A stretch of 64,000 nucleotides of DNA from NCBI RefSeq assembly GCF_019511375.1, contig NZ_JAEUAO010000002.1, positions 992,001 to 1,056,000 of the forward strand, written 5' to 3'. Below the pieces are notes generated by a model. That model was not told the DNA's origin and searched no databases. It saw nothing but the letters and a program-made list of their open reading frames with translations. The translations under genes were made by a program, and so were the position numbers. This document shows positions 28,529-36,811 of this stretch, piece after piece; position 1 is the stretch's first letter; every line of letters starts with the position of its first letter. Origin of the DNA: Rhizobium herbae (GTDB taxonomy: Bacteria > Pseudomonadota > Alphaproteobacteria > Rhizobiales > Rhizobiaceae).

Positions 28529-29266
28529 TCACACCCCGAACCGTCCCAGCGCCGGTATCTTGACCGCCGGGCGCATGATGTCGAGGCCGGCGACCAGGCC
28601 CATGACATGCACCTCCAGTCCGCTGCGGATGCCGGCAGAAATCCCCAGCAGTCCGTAAAGCGTGGCATGCATGTCGAGCCCATCGGCGTCGATGGCAAAC
28701 AGCTTGCCTTCCGGCAGATAGTCGCGTCCGACGGGGTCCGGCGGCAATACGGCGCCCAGTTGCGGCACGCAACGCAGCACGTGGGCGACGAAGGTATTGG
28801 AGTTCGGTCCCGGCCAGATGCGGTAGGCGCCGGGTTTGGAATAGGGGTAGGACTGGATGGCCTTCTCGATGTTCGGGATCAGCCGCGTCGCTTCCTCGCC
28901 CTTTACGCTGACGACCAGGTGCGGCCTGTTGGAATACCATTTGGCGTCGGCGGCGTAGCCGTTGCGGCGGATGGGCGACCCCCAGCCGACCTTGTCATAG
29001 CGGTTATAGGTCGTGTCGCCCTCTCCCTTGGTGACGATCCAGGAATGGCTGGCGACGGCGCCCTTCATGCCGCCGGTGGTGGCGGAGAAGACGTAGATCG
29101 CCGCCGCCTTGTCGTCGCCCGGTTTCGGCAGGATGTTGGCCGACGACCAGTCAGCCTCCCGCCAGCTTCCTGGCCGTTCCTTGACGTACCACCAGCCGGC
29201 TGAAGCGAGTGCCGGCAGGAGATAGAGGAACAGGAAGGCGAGAAGCAGCCTGCGAAGAAATTTCAT
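28529..29266 (-). CDS. DUF3750 family protein
   Basis: A 245-residue protein with an N-terminal hydrophobic segment (KFLRRLLLAFLFLYLLPALA), probably a signal anchor with a periplasmic body. The body has family-typical stretches: AAIYVFSATTGGMKGAVASH, SWIVTK, WPGPNSNTFVAHVLR and GLLGISAG. Its fold and His, Asn and Cys residues suggest a hydrolase-like domain, but the function is unknown. The ATG at 29266 is the only start that leaves a sensible signal sequence. It is divergent from the asparaginase gene. Confidence 0.82.
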   Translation of the reverse strand: MKFLRRLLLAFLFLYLLPALASAGWWYVKERPGSWREADWSSANILPKPGDDKAAAIYVFSATTGGMKGAVASHSWIVTKGEGDTTYNRYDKVGWGSPIRRNGYAADAKWYSNRPHLVVSVKGEEATRLIPNIEKAIQSYPYSKPGAYRIWPGPNSNTFVAHVLRCVPQLGAVLPPDPVGRDYLPEGKLFAIDADGLDMHATLYGLLGISAGIRSGLEVHVMGLVAGLDIMRPAVKIPALGRFGV

Positions 29267-29342
29267 GCGCGGGTCCGGTTGTTGTGTTGCGCGATCTTGG
29301 TCTAAAGACACAGGCAGAAATTGGATTTTTGAGGGCATGAGC

Positions 29343-30347
29343 ATGTCGAACCCGGTCCTTGTCGAAGTCACCCGCGGCAATCTGGTCGAGAGCCATCATC
29401 GCGGCATGGTGGTTGTGGTCGACGGTTCAGGTGAAACCGTCTTTTCGCTGGGTGAGAGCGATGCAGCCGTCTTTCCGCGCTCGGCCTGCAAGGCGATGCA
29501 GGCCCTGCCGTTGATGGAGACGGGTGCCGCCGACGCCTACGGATTCGGCAACAAGGAACTGGCGCTCGCCTGCGCCTCGCACAGCGGTGAGCCGGAGCAT
29601 GTGGCGCTGGCCGCAGCGATGCTGGCGGCAGCGGGCCGGGATGTCTCGGCGCTCGAATGCGGCGAGCACTGGTCGTTCAATCAGGATACGATCATTGCCC
29701 AGGCGCGGTCGCTCAAATATCCGACGCAACTCCACAACAATTGCTCGGGCAAGCATGCCGGCTTCATCTGCGCCTGCTGCCATGGCGGCGAGGAGACGGC
29801 CGGCTATGTCACCTATGACCATCCGCTGCAGCGTGAAATTCGCGGCGTGATGGAGGGCCTGACGGGGGCCGCGCTCGCGCATGACAATTGCGGTATCGAC
29901 GGCTGCTCGATCCCCACTTATGCCGTGCCGCTCAAGGGTCTTGCGCATGGTTTTGCCAGGATGGTCACGGGTCACGGGCTGCAGCCGGTGCGCGCGAAGG
30001 CGTCGAAGCGATTGATCGAGGCCTGCATGGCCGAACCCTTCTATGTCGCCGGCACGAAGCGCGCCTGCACCCGCCTGATGCAGGCGGCACCCGGCCGCAT
30101 CTTCGCCAAGACCGGGGCCGAAGGCGTGTTCTGCGCTGCCATCCCGGAACAAGGCGTCGGGATTGCGCTCAAATGCGAGGACGGCACGACCCGTGCCGCC
30201 GAGGCCATGGTGGCTGCAACACTCGCCCGGTTTTTCCGCGACGAGCCCGAACTGCATGCCAGCCTGATGGCCCTGGCCAACCATTCGATGAGGAACTGGA
30301 ACGGCATCCATGTCGGCGATGTCCGCGTCACCGAGGCTTTCGGCTGA
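29343..30347 (+). CDS. class 3 L-asparaginase (Rhizobium etli ReAII type)
   Basis: A cytoplasmic L-asparaginase that hydrolyses asparagine to aspartate and ammonia, unrelated to the E. coli enzymes. The 334-residue product keeps the ReAII signature: Ser47-x-x-Lys50 (RSACK), Ser79 (ASHSG), the zinc-site residues Cys134 and Lys137 (NNCSGKHAG) and Cys188 (DGCSIP), and Lys256 (FAKTGAEGVF). The ATG at 29343 has GAGGG at suitable spacing, whereas the ATG at 29337 is too close to it. It is shorter than ReAII itself (about 367 residues). It belongs to the family of serine-dependent, beta-lactamase-like amidohydrolases. Confidence 0.92.
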   Translation: MSNPVLVEVTRGNLVESHHRGMVVVVDGSGETVFSLGESDAAVFPRSACKAMQALPLMETGAADAYGFGNKELALACASHSGEPEHVALAAAMLAAAGRDVSALECGEHWSFNQDTIIAQARSLKYPTQLHNNCSGKHAGFICACCHGGEETAGYVTYDHPLQREIRGVMEGLTGAALAHDNCGIDGCSIPTYAVPLKGLAHGFARMVTGHGLQPVRAKASKRLIEACMAEPFYVAGTKRACTRLMQAAPGRIFAKTGAEGVFCAAIPEQGVGIALKCEDGTTRAAEAMVAATLARFFRDEPELHASLMALANHSMRNWNGIHVGDVRVTEAFG

Positions 30348-30589
30348 TAGCTGCCTTCCGTTAAAAGGATCTGATCGATCGGCACAGCCGAAGGCTGCCC
30401 CGCGAAATCCAGGCTGTAGACATTGGGAGCGCGCGGGAATCAAGGGGCGGAGAATGCTGTCCGGAGGCCGGGCTGCGCTCTGACCACAATGGCGTGATCG
30501 GCGTCGAGCCGGCTGGCAAACAACCGGCGCGATTGTTATCACTTGCGCCTGGAACGGCCGGCCGTCGCCGGCAAAGGATGGAGAATGAG

Positions 30590-31210
30590 ATGCTGAAGCT
30601 TTTTTTCACGCCGGGCACCTGCTCGCTCGCCTCGCATATCGCGCTTGAGGAATCCGGCGCACGCTATGAAGTGCAACGCGTTGATTTCTCACGGCAGGAG
30701 CAGCGTTCGCCCGAGTTCCTGCGCGTCAATCCGAAAGGCCGCGTGCCGGCGCTGGTGACGGATCACGGTGTGCTCACCGAAACGCCGGCGATCCTCGCCT
30801 ATATCGGCCAGAGCTTTCCAGGGTCGCCGATCGGCGTGCCCTCCGATCCGTTCGCGTTCGCCCGCATACAGTCCTTCAATTCCTATCTCTGCTCGACCGT
30901 GCATGTGGCCCATGCGCACAAGCGCCGCGGCGCCCGCTGGGCCGATGATCCGGCGGCGATCGAGGCGATGACGCTGAAGGTTGCGAGCAACATGAGCGAC
31001 TGCTTCGAGCTGATCGAAACCGGCATGTTCGCCGGCCCCTGGGTGATGGGCGAAAACTATTCGATCGCCGATCCCTACCTGTTCACGCTTGCCGGCTGGC
31101 TGGAAGGCGACGGTGTCGATCCCGCACGCTTCCCGAAGGTCCTTGATCATCGCCGGCGCATGGCCGAGCGCCCGGCCGTCAAAGAGGTCCTCGCTGCTTT
31201 GGAGGGCTGA
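30590..31210 (+). CDS. glutathione S-transferase family protein
   Basis: A 206-residue protein with an N-terminal thioredoxin-like domain (MLKLFFTPGTCSLASHIALE, NPKGRVPAL, LTETPAILAYI) and a C-terminal helical domain (GENYSIADPYLFTLAGWLEG). The Cys in TPGTCS is typical of the beta-class bacterial enzymes, where it forms a mixed disulfide with glutathione. The substrate is unknown. The ATG at 30590 has GGAG six bases upstream. It follows asparaginase by 242 bases. Confidence 0.88.
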   Translation: MLKLFFTPGTCSLASHIALEESGARYEVQRVDFSRQEQRSPEFLRVNPKGRVPALVTDHGVLTETPAILAYIGQSFPGSPIGVPSDPFAFARIQSFNSYLCSTVHVAHAHKRRGARWADDPAAIEAMTLKVASNMSDCFELIETGMFAGPWVMGENYSIADPYLFTLAGWLEGDGVDPARFPKVLDHRRRMAERPAVKEVLAALEG

Positions 31211-31241
31211 AAATCTGCTGCGTAGTTCCGGCATCGAAGAT

Positions 31242-31357
31242 ACCCCCTCTGTCACTTCATGACATCTCCCCCTCAAGGGGGGAGATCGGGAGTAAGAGGC
31301 CGGCGCCATGCCAATCTCCCCCTTGAGGGGGAGATGTCCGGCAGGGCAGAGGGGGGT
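31242..31357. repeat. intergenic palindromic repeat, second type
   Basis: The ends ACCCCCTCTG and CAGAGGGGGGT are near-inverted repeats. Inside are two copies of an ATCTCCCCCT...AGGGGGAGAT palindrome in opposite orientation (about 31264-31286 and 31314-31335). A fragment with the same ATCTCCCCCT block lies near 40372. Confidence 0.7.
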
Positions 31358-31405
31358 GAGACGGCGACTGTCTGTACTATGACGTCATGTTCGACGCGCG
31401 GCGCT

Positions 31406-31765
31406 CTACGCGCCATGGCCGAAGCTGGCGGCAAGCCGCTTCGGCGCCTTTTGCCGCCAGGCGGCAAGAAGTCGTTGCGTCAGGTCCGCGTCGCTGATCG
31501 CCGCGAGACGGACCAGCATGGCCGGCCAGCCCTTGTAGTGATCGGTCTCGAAATAGAGATCAGGCTCCGCCTCCATCAGCATTTCCTTCTCCTCGAGCGC
31601 ACACATGACGACGAGGATGCCCGCATGCCTGATGCGCACGAAACTCTTGCCACGGACCTCGAGCGCCGGTGTGCCGTAGCTGGTGCCGAGCGTCACTTCC
31701 GGAAGGCCGGCCGCCCGGGCCAGCCTCGTTACGCGCTCGAAATCCGTCTCCTGACCGCCGCTCAT
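31406..31765 (-). CDS. MmcQ/YjbR family protein
   Basis: A 119-residue protein of the MmcQ/YjbR fold, a small DNA-binding-like family of unknown role. The pattern is visible in FERVTRLARAAGLPEVTLGT, SYGTPALEVRGKSFVRI, MLMEAEPDLYFETDHYKGW and PAMLVRLAAI. The ATG at 31765 gives the family length and has GAGGG upstream. The longer frame overlaps the neighbouring small gene and is rejected. Confidence 0.82.
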   Translation of the reverse strand: MSGGQETDFERVTRLARAAGLPEVTLGTSYGTPALEVRGKSFVRIRHAGILVVMCALEEKEMLMEAEPDLYFETDHYKGWPAMLVRLAAISDADLTQRLLAAWRQKAPKRLAASFGHGA

Positions 31766-31817
31766 GGGTCCCTCACGATTGAGCGCAGTTTCTGATGCCG
31801 GGGCGATCCACGCAAGC

Positions 31818-32045
31818 TCAGGCGCGGCAGACATCTGCGCAATGGCGCGGTACCGCGCGGATCCCAGGGCCGGGAAAGGGCAGGTCGCCGAGTTGCCGCG
31901 CGTCCATGCGCTCAATATCGGGATGACGCAACGGGTCGGAAACCCAGGCGGCCTTCGTGTCTTCATATGCCGGTATGGAGCGCAGCTTGTCGAGTATGGA
32001 GAAAAGCTTCAACATGGCATCACCATCCTTGTTCGGTGACGCCAT
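31818..32045 (-). CDS. small DUF1127-like protein
   Basis: A 75-residue protein. The central stretch SDPLRHPDIERMDARQLGDL resembles the C-terminal motif of DUF1127-type proteins common in Alphaproteobacteria, some of which bind RNA, but the match is partial. A strong GGAGGAGG site precedes the ATG at 32045. It is divergent from the LysR regulator at 32107 with only 61 bases between the starts, which is a good sign that it is the regulator's target. Confidence 0.65.
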   Translation of the reverse strand: MASPNKDGDAMLKLFSILDKLRSIPAYEDTKAAWVSDPLRHPDIERMDARQLGDLPFPGPGIRAVPRHCADVCRA

Positions 32046-32106
32046 AATCCTCCTCCGAAAGACAATTTCAATTGAGTTTGCCGCGACCGTACTATAGAAA
32101 AACTAT

Positions 32107-33009
32107 ATGAAGGATTTGAACGCCGTTCACCTTAATGGTTTGCGCGCCGTCGAAGCGGCGGGCCGTCTCGGCTCGCTGCAGGCGGCGGCTGAAGAACTGG
32201 GCGTCACCATCGGCGCGGTCAGCCAGCAGATCATCAAGGCAGAAAAGCAGCTCGGCCGCATCCTTTTCGAACGCAGCCCGCGCGGCCTCGTGCCGACCCT
32301 TTTCGGCGAGAGCTTCCTGCCGCGGCTGACCGGCGGATTCGAAATGCTGGATCACGCGGTTGCCTCGGCCCGCAGGCGTGACGAGACGATCCTGACGATC
32401 TCGGTCGCCCCGGTTTTCGCGGCACGCTGGCTGGTTCATCGGCTGGATCATTTTACCGAGAAACATCCGGATATCCGCCTGCGCATCGATGCGACGACGG
32501 CTCTGGTCAATCTGGAAAGCGCCGGCGTCGATGTCGGCATTCGGGTCGGGTCGGGCAACTGGCCGGGGGTCAAGGCCGAATTGCTGCTGGAGCAGGAGAT
32601 CTTCCCGGTCTGCTGTCCGGCGATTGCAGAAAAACTAAAGGAACCGAGGGATGTTCTGGACGTTCCGGCTGTGATCGACGGCCGCTCGATGTTCAGCTGG
32701 GAAACCTGGCTGTGCGAAGTCGGCTTGTCCGGCGAGAAGATGGTCGCGCGGCATGTGTTCAACGACGCATCGCTCTGCCTCGACGCCGCAATTGCCGGCC
32801 AGGGCGTCATGCTCGCCTGGCAGACGCTGGCCGGTTATTCAATCGTCGAGGGGCGGTTGGTCGTCCCGTACTCAGTCCGAGTGAAGACGGGGTTTGCGCA
32901 TTATTTCGTCACCCCGCCGTCGCGCCGCGAAACGAAGACGGTATTGGCCTTCAAGCAGTGGGTGCGCGACGAGATCGCCGAGAGCATGCAGCGTCTCGGC
33001 TTTGCGTGA
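32107..33009 (+). CDS. LysR family regulator (GcvA-like)
   Basis: A 300-residue regulator. The N-terminal winged helix reads VEAAGRLGSLQAAAEELGVT, IGAVSQQI and LFERSPRGLVPT, the GcvA-like type. The effector domain begins near residue 90 (TILTISVAPVFAARWLVHRL) with the usual DVGIRVGSG. No ribosome site is seen upstream, and a TACTAT box ends about 13 bases before the ATG, so the mRNA may be nearly leaderless. It probably controls the divergent DUF1127-like gene and itself. The effector is unknown. Confidence 0.88.
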   Translation: MKDLNAVHLNGLRAVEAAGRLGSLQAAAEELGVTIGAVSQQIIKAEKQLGRILFERSPRGLVPTLFGESFLPRLTGGFEMLDHAVASARRRDETILTISVAPVFAARWLVHRLDHFTEKHPDIRLRIDATTALVNLESAGVDVGIRVGSGNWPGVKAELLLEQEIFPVCCPAIAEKLKEPRDVLDVPAVIDGRSMFSWETWLCEVGLSGEKMVARHVFNDASLCLDAAIAGQGVMLAWQTLAGYSIVEGRLVVPYSVRVKTGFAHYFVTPPSRRETKTVLAFKQWVRDEIAESMQRLGFA

Positions 33010-33057
33010 GCGGGCTCCCGGCGCCGCCTGTCGGGCAAGTGGCGTCCGCTTCGAGAG

Positions 33058-34065
33058 CTAGTTGCTCCTCCCCTGCCGTCGCACGGTCTCCGAGGGCATC
33101 TCGCCGAACGACTGATGATAGCTCGCCGCAAAGCGCCCCATGTGAAGGAAGCCCCAATTCCTTGCTATGTCGGCGATCGATAGCACATCCCCCCCACTCA
33201 GCAGTGCTTTGCGCACGCCCTCCAGGCGAATGGCGCGCAGATAGTCTGACGGCGTCATGTCCTTGAACTGCTGAAAAGCCGTCTGCAGCGACCGTACCGT
33301 CGTTCCCGCCTCGCGCGCGATTTCCGAAACCGTCATTGGCGACGCTGCGTTGGCGTGCATATACTCGATAGCCCGCTTCAGTTTTCGCGGTATCGCCGGA
33401 GAGATCGGTCCCGTCAACCGCTCGTGGTAGCTGTGCGGCACGTTTTGCAGGACAAGCAGCATCAAAGCCCGAACCAACAGATCGGGGGCGGCCGATGAAA
33501 AACTGTGGCCCGCATTCGTGTCAAGATAGTCCCAGATAAGACTGCTAAGCCTCGCAATACAGGAGCCGTGGGGCGTTGTCAGATCAAGCTTGCCAGTTAT
33601 TTCAAGCTCACCGGTGACGGGTGCGTCGATCAATTCGCTCAGGACGCCGACGAGCATCGATTTTTGCCACGCAATGGCCAAATGGCTCCGGTTCTCATGG
33701 AAGACGAGAGACTCGATCCGCGGCATGGGGGCGACGAAGCCGGTAGCCGAGGTCAGAAAATGCCGCTCCCGCCCATCATCCAGTTCCAGCGCACCGGAAG
33801 ATTGGAGGAACAGGACGACCTGATCCGGCGGGGCGTTTGAGATGAGTTTCATGCCGGATCGGCAATGGCTTTGCCAGGCGGTGTAGCGTACCGCATCATG
33901 CGGCTTCGTCCGAACGGAGCGACACATGCAATCGATTGAAATACGATCACCCGGGCGAAGAGGCTCGACGATGGCCGGCATTTTCCACCCTGCATAGCGT
34001 TCCGTCAACTCGTCCGCTTCTGCGTTCGCCATGCTGAGGTTTGACTGCTTTACGTAACTCATCAT
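33058..34065 (-). CDS. AraC family regulator
   Basis: A 335-residue regulator. The C-terminal AraC double helix-turn-helix is at about residues 230-325 (MTVSEIAREAGTTVRSLQTA, FQQFKDMTPSDYLRAIRLEG, SIADIARNWGFLHMGRFAAS). The N-terminal 200 residues resemble the cupin-like ligand domain of activators of the AraC-binding-like (FeaR/OruR) group. It converges with the LysR gene, 48 bases away. Its target is not evident. No strong ribosome site marks the start, and the ATG at 34065 is chosen as the first in frame. Confidence 0.85.
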   Translation of the reverse strand: MMSYVKQSNLSMANAEADELTERYAGWKMPAIVEPLRPGDRISIDCMCRSVRTKPHDAVRYTAWQSHCRSGMKLISNAPPDQVVLFLQSSGALELDDGRERHFLTSATGFVAPMPRIESLVFHENRSHLAIAWQKSMLVGVLSELIDAPVTGELEITGKLDLTTPHGSCIARLSSLIWDYLDTNAGHSFSSAAPDLLVRALMLLVLQNVPHSYHERLTGPISPAIPRKLKRAIEYMHANAASPMTVSEIAREAGTTVRSLQTAFQQFKDMTPSDYLRAIRLEGVRKALLSGGDVLSIADIARNWGFLHMGRFAASYHQSFGEMPSETVRRQGRSN

Positions 34066-34468
34066 GTCTCGATGCAGAAGTCGGAGTGTGTTGCGTCGGC
34101 AGAGATAGGGTGATTCGATGGCTGTATATTAGTGAGAATAGCGTTTTCGCAACAGGCCGTCATGACCGGACGCCGCAGGTCGCAAGTCCAGGCTCCGTGG
34201 CAGCAATGACAGGCAAGGCACGGCGTTTTCCGGCGTGCGATCGACCGCGGTCGTGACTTGCCCACCCGCGGTCGTCTGCAGACGGCAGATGCATGAAGGC
34301 GAGTGGTTGCGCGGTACGTTGAAAATGGATCTCGCGTCGCCTGCCGGCAGCGCGAATGCGAGCGTGGCGATCAGGTTTATACGCGTGGGCCGAAGCCGTG
34401 TTCGCCATGACTGACGACCTGACGTAAAGCACGACGCGCCGGTTGTCATGGCTGCAATGCGCGGAGTG
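34066..34468. other. intergenic region without a supported gene
   Basis: About 400 bases between the AraC gene and the glutathione transferase gene. A minus-strand frame of 106 codons has a weak signal-like stretch but no ribosome site or homology that I recognise, so it is not called. Confidence 0.4.
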
Positions 34469-35134
34469 TCAGGCGGCCTCCGCCTCCTTGCGCCGGCCGG
34501 CCATCATCTTCTCGAAGGCCGGCCGGGCGTGGCAGCGGGCGAGCCAAGCCTTGATCTTTGGATGCCGGTCAAGGAGATAGGTCTCGGTCATGGCGTAGCG
34601 CATCACTTCCGCAAGATTGAGATCGGCGACGGTGAAGCGACCGCCGACGACGTAGTCCTGCGTTTGCAGATGCGCTTCCAGCCGCGCCAGGGGCCGCTCC
34701 AGCGCCTTGACCGACGTTTCGATGATAGCCATGCCCTCCGGCGTGTCCTCACGGGCATTATCGTAGGTCAGCACAATCTCGACCGTATGGGGCTCGACCT
34801 CGCTTGCCGCCCAGAGCGTCCAGGCCAGCACCTCGCCTTCCTCGCGCAGATCGGCGGGCGCGAGCGGCCCGCCATGCTTGCGCGCGAGGTAGAGATTGCT
34901 GGCCAGCGATTCCGTCAGTACGAGACCGTCATCCTCCATGGCCGGGATCTTGCCCATCGGGTTGACGGCCAGAAACGACGCAGATTTCGTGTTGAGCCGG
35001 GCATCGGGCGCCAGCGGATCGGCGACGAGCCGCGCCTGGATGACCGGCACCGATTTGAACGGAATGCCCAGCTCTTCCGCCATCCAATAGTTACGCGAGG
35101 CGCGCGAGCAGTAGACGCCGTAGATCGTCAGCAT
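34469..35134 (-). CDS. glutathione S-transferase family protein
   Basis: A 221-residue protein. The thioredoxin-like N-terminus is [20 protein letters not shown], with [17 protein letters not shown] and [14 protein letters not shown] as the glutathione-binding cis-Pro and Glu-Ser elements. The C-terminal domain is all helical ([19 protein letters not shown]). The Ser after Cys in YCSRAS could be the catalytic residue. It shares little sequence with the transferase at 30590. The ATG at 35134 has AAGGGGA upstream. Confidence 0.88.
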   Translation of the reverse strand: MLTIYGVYCSRASRNYWMAEELGIPFKSVPVIQARLVADPLAPDARLNTKSASFLAVNPMGKIPAMEDDGLVLTESLASNLYLARKHGGPLAPADLREEGEVLAWTLWAASEVEPHTVEIVLTYDNAREDTPEGMAIIETSVKALERPLARLEAHLQTQDYVVGGRFTVADLNLAEVMRYAMTETYLLDRHPKIKAWLARCHARPAFEKMMAGRRKEAEAA

Positions 35135-35234
35135 GGCTATTCCCCTTTGGCTGAAATTCACGGCAGGGTACGGCAGGCTTGTCCGCGCTTGAAGCCGTCG
35201 GCGCTGATGTCAGCCATGAAATCTTTTGATGTTT

Positions 35235-36605
35235 TCAGCGGAGCCGGTTGCCGGAGAGGGTGAGATGCGCGAAGCTCTCGCTTTCGCTCCTGAGAAGATC
35301 GCCCGTGACCTTCTCGTTCCAGCGATAGCCGAGGATGCCTCCCTCCCTGACATCCTGAAACAGGTTGTTGGCGATCAGCGCGGTGCCCGACCCTTCGACC
35401 ACCGTGACGGCGCAGCCGCCGCCGGCATTTCGCACGAAATTACCGGTCGCAACGACATCGCGCAGATAGGGCCCCCAGCCGAACATCAGCCCCCATTTCG
35501 GCGCGTTCTCGATGACGTTGCCGGTCACGGTCGTGTCCGCCTCCACCGCGATGCCAAGGCCGAAACCGGCGCCGTCGTGAACATAGGGGCCATCGACATG
35601 CAGGTTGCGGATGATGTTGTCGCTGACGACCGCCAGCCTGCCGCCTTCGTTGAAATTGACGATCAGGATGCCATTGGCGGCACCGTCGATCAGGTTGCCG
35701 GTGACAATCGCGCCCCGGAAGCCGAATTCGGAATAGATGGCCGTTTCGCCGGAATGCAGACACTGGTTGCCGACGATTTGGATATCGGTGGCGGCGTTGG
35801 CGCGAATGGCGGAAAAGGCGCAATCGGAGATGTGGTTGTCCGTTACCATCACGTTTGCCGCGCGGAAGACATTGATGCCGTTACCGTTCTCGCCCGTTCC
35901 GCCATCCCGGGCACCTATGCGCGCCACGCGATTGCCGCGGACCATCGTACCGTCTTGCGAAGCCTTCCAGCGATGCACGAGGATGCCGCCATTGCCGCAG
36001 TCGACAACGGTGTTGGCGGTGATCGAGAGTTTTTCGCTTTCGACCGCATAGATGCCGCTGCCTGCAGCCTGCGAGATGCCGTTGCCGTCGATTCGGCCGC
36101 CGCAATGCTCGGCATTGATGCCGTGTTTCGATGAGCCGATGATGGCGCAGTTTTCGATCGCCAGATTGGCGACGCCACTCAGGTTGATCAACCCTTGGGT
36201 TTTTTCTCCAAGAGCCTTGCCGCCGCCCTCGAAGACCAGACCAGACAGCGTCAGCCGCCTCAGCCCTTCGCCGCTCAGAAAGCCGCCGCTGCCGGCATGG
36301 ACCAGCCGGGTGCGGCCGGGCACGCCGCCCAGCCAGAGATCGTCGGGCAGCGTGATGTCGGACAGCACATAGTCGCCGGCCGGGAGAAAGACAGGCATGC
36401 CACGGGCCGCCGCCTCCTGCAGGAGACGGTTGAACGCCTCGCTTTGATCAGCAGAGGCATCGGGACCGACACCGTAGCCGGAAATATCGATCGTACCCCG
36501 CAGGCCATCCTGCGCCGGTTTCAGTTTTGCAGCCAGGCAAGGGCCTGCCGCCGTGCAGAAGAGCGTGGAGGCGATCGAAGACAGAAGCAGGCGACGATTG
36601 AGCAT
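35235..36605 (-). CDS. twin-arginine-exported parallel beta-helix protein (TIGR03808-like)
   Basis: A 456-residue exported protein. The N-terminus MLNRRLLLSSIASTLF has a weak Tat pattern and a signal peptide ending near CLAAK. The body is a right-handed parallel beta-helix with repeated strand turns such as NGIS, NTVVDCGNGGI, NRVARIG, NHISDCAF and NVIENAPKWGL. Length and order match the TIGR03808 family (Tat substrate with repeats), whose function is unknown. Beta-helices of this kind often act on polysaccharides, but no catalytic triad is evident. The ATG at 36605 has AAAGGA upstream. Confidence 0.85.
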   Translation of the reverse strand: MLNRRLLLSSIASTLFCTAAGPCLAAKLKPAQDGLRGTIDISGYGVGPDASADQSEAFNRLLQEAAARGMPVFLPAGDYVLSDITLPDDLWLGGVPGRTRLVHAGSGGFLSGEGLRRLTLSGLVFEGGGKALGEKTQGLINLSGVANLAIENCAIIGSSKHGINAEHCGGRIDGNGISQAAGSGIYAVESEKLSITANTVVDCGNGGILVHRWKASQDGTMVRGNRVARIGARDGGTGENGNGINVFRAANVMVTDNHISDCAFSAIRANAATDIQIVGNQCLHSGETAIYSEFGFRGAIVTGNLIDGAANGILIVNFNEGGRLAVVSDNIIRNLHVDGPYVHDGAGFGLGIAVEADTTVTGNVIENAPKWGLMFGWGPYLRDVVATGNFVRNAGGGCAVTVVEGSGTALIANNLFQDVREGGILGYRWNEKVTGDLLRSESESFAHLTLSGNRLR

Positions 36606-36811
36606 GGCAAATCCTTTGCGTGGACAGTGCATGAAACATGCCAATGTCGGCCTGTCCCGAGATGCTACGGAATTGTGCAGACAGACTGGACGAAGCATTG
36701 GAATTCAGCAAGACAGCAGCAGTATTCGTCCATTGGAAAATACTTCTTTAGTAAAGGATAACTTCTGGCTGGTAGAAATCGGGGCGAGAAATCAGGAAGA
36801 CAGCTTGGACG

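Noticed and set aside
34129-34449. A minus-strand frame of 106 codons with a weak signal-like stretch
   Set aside because: No ribosome site, no family resemblance and an overlapping frame of equal quality, so no support for a gene.
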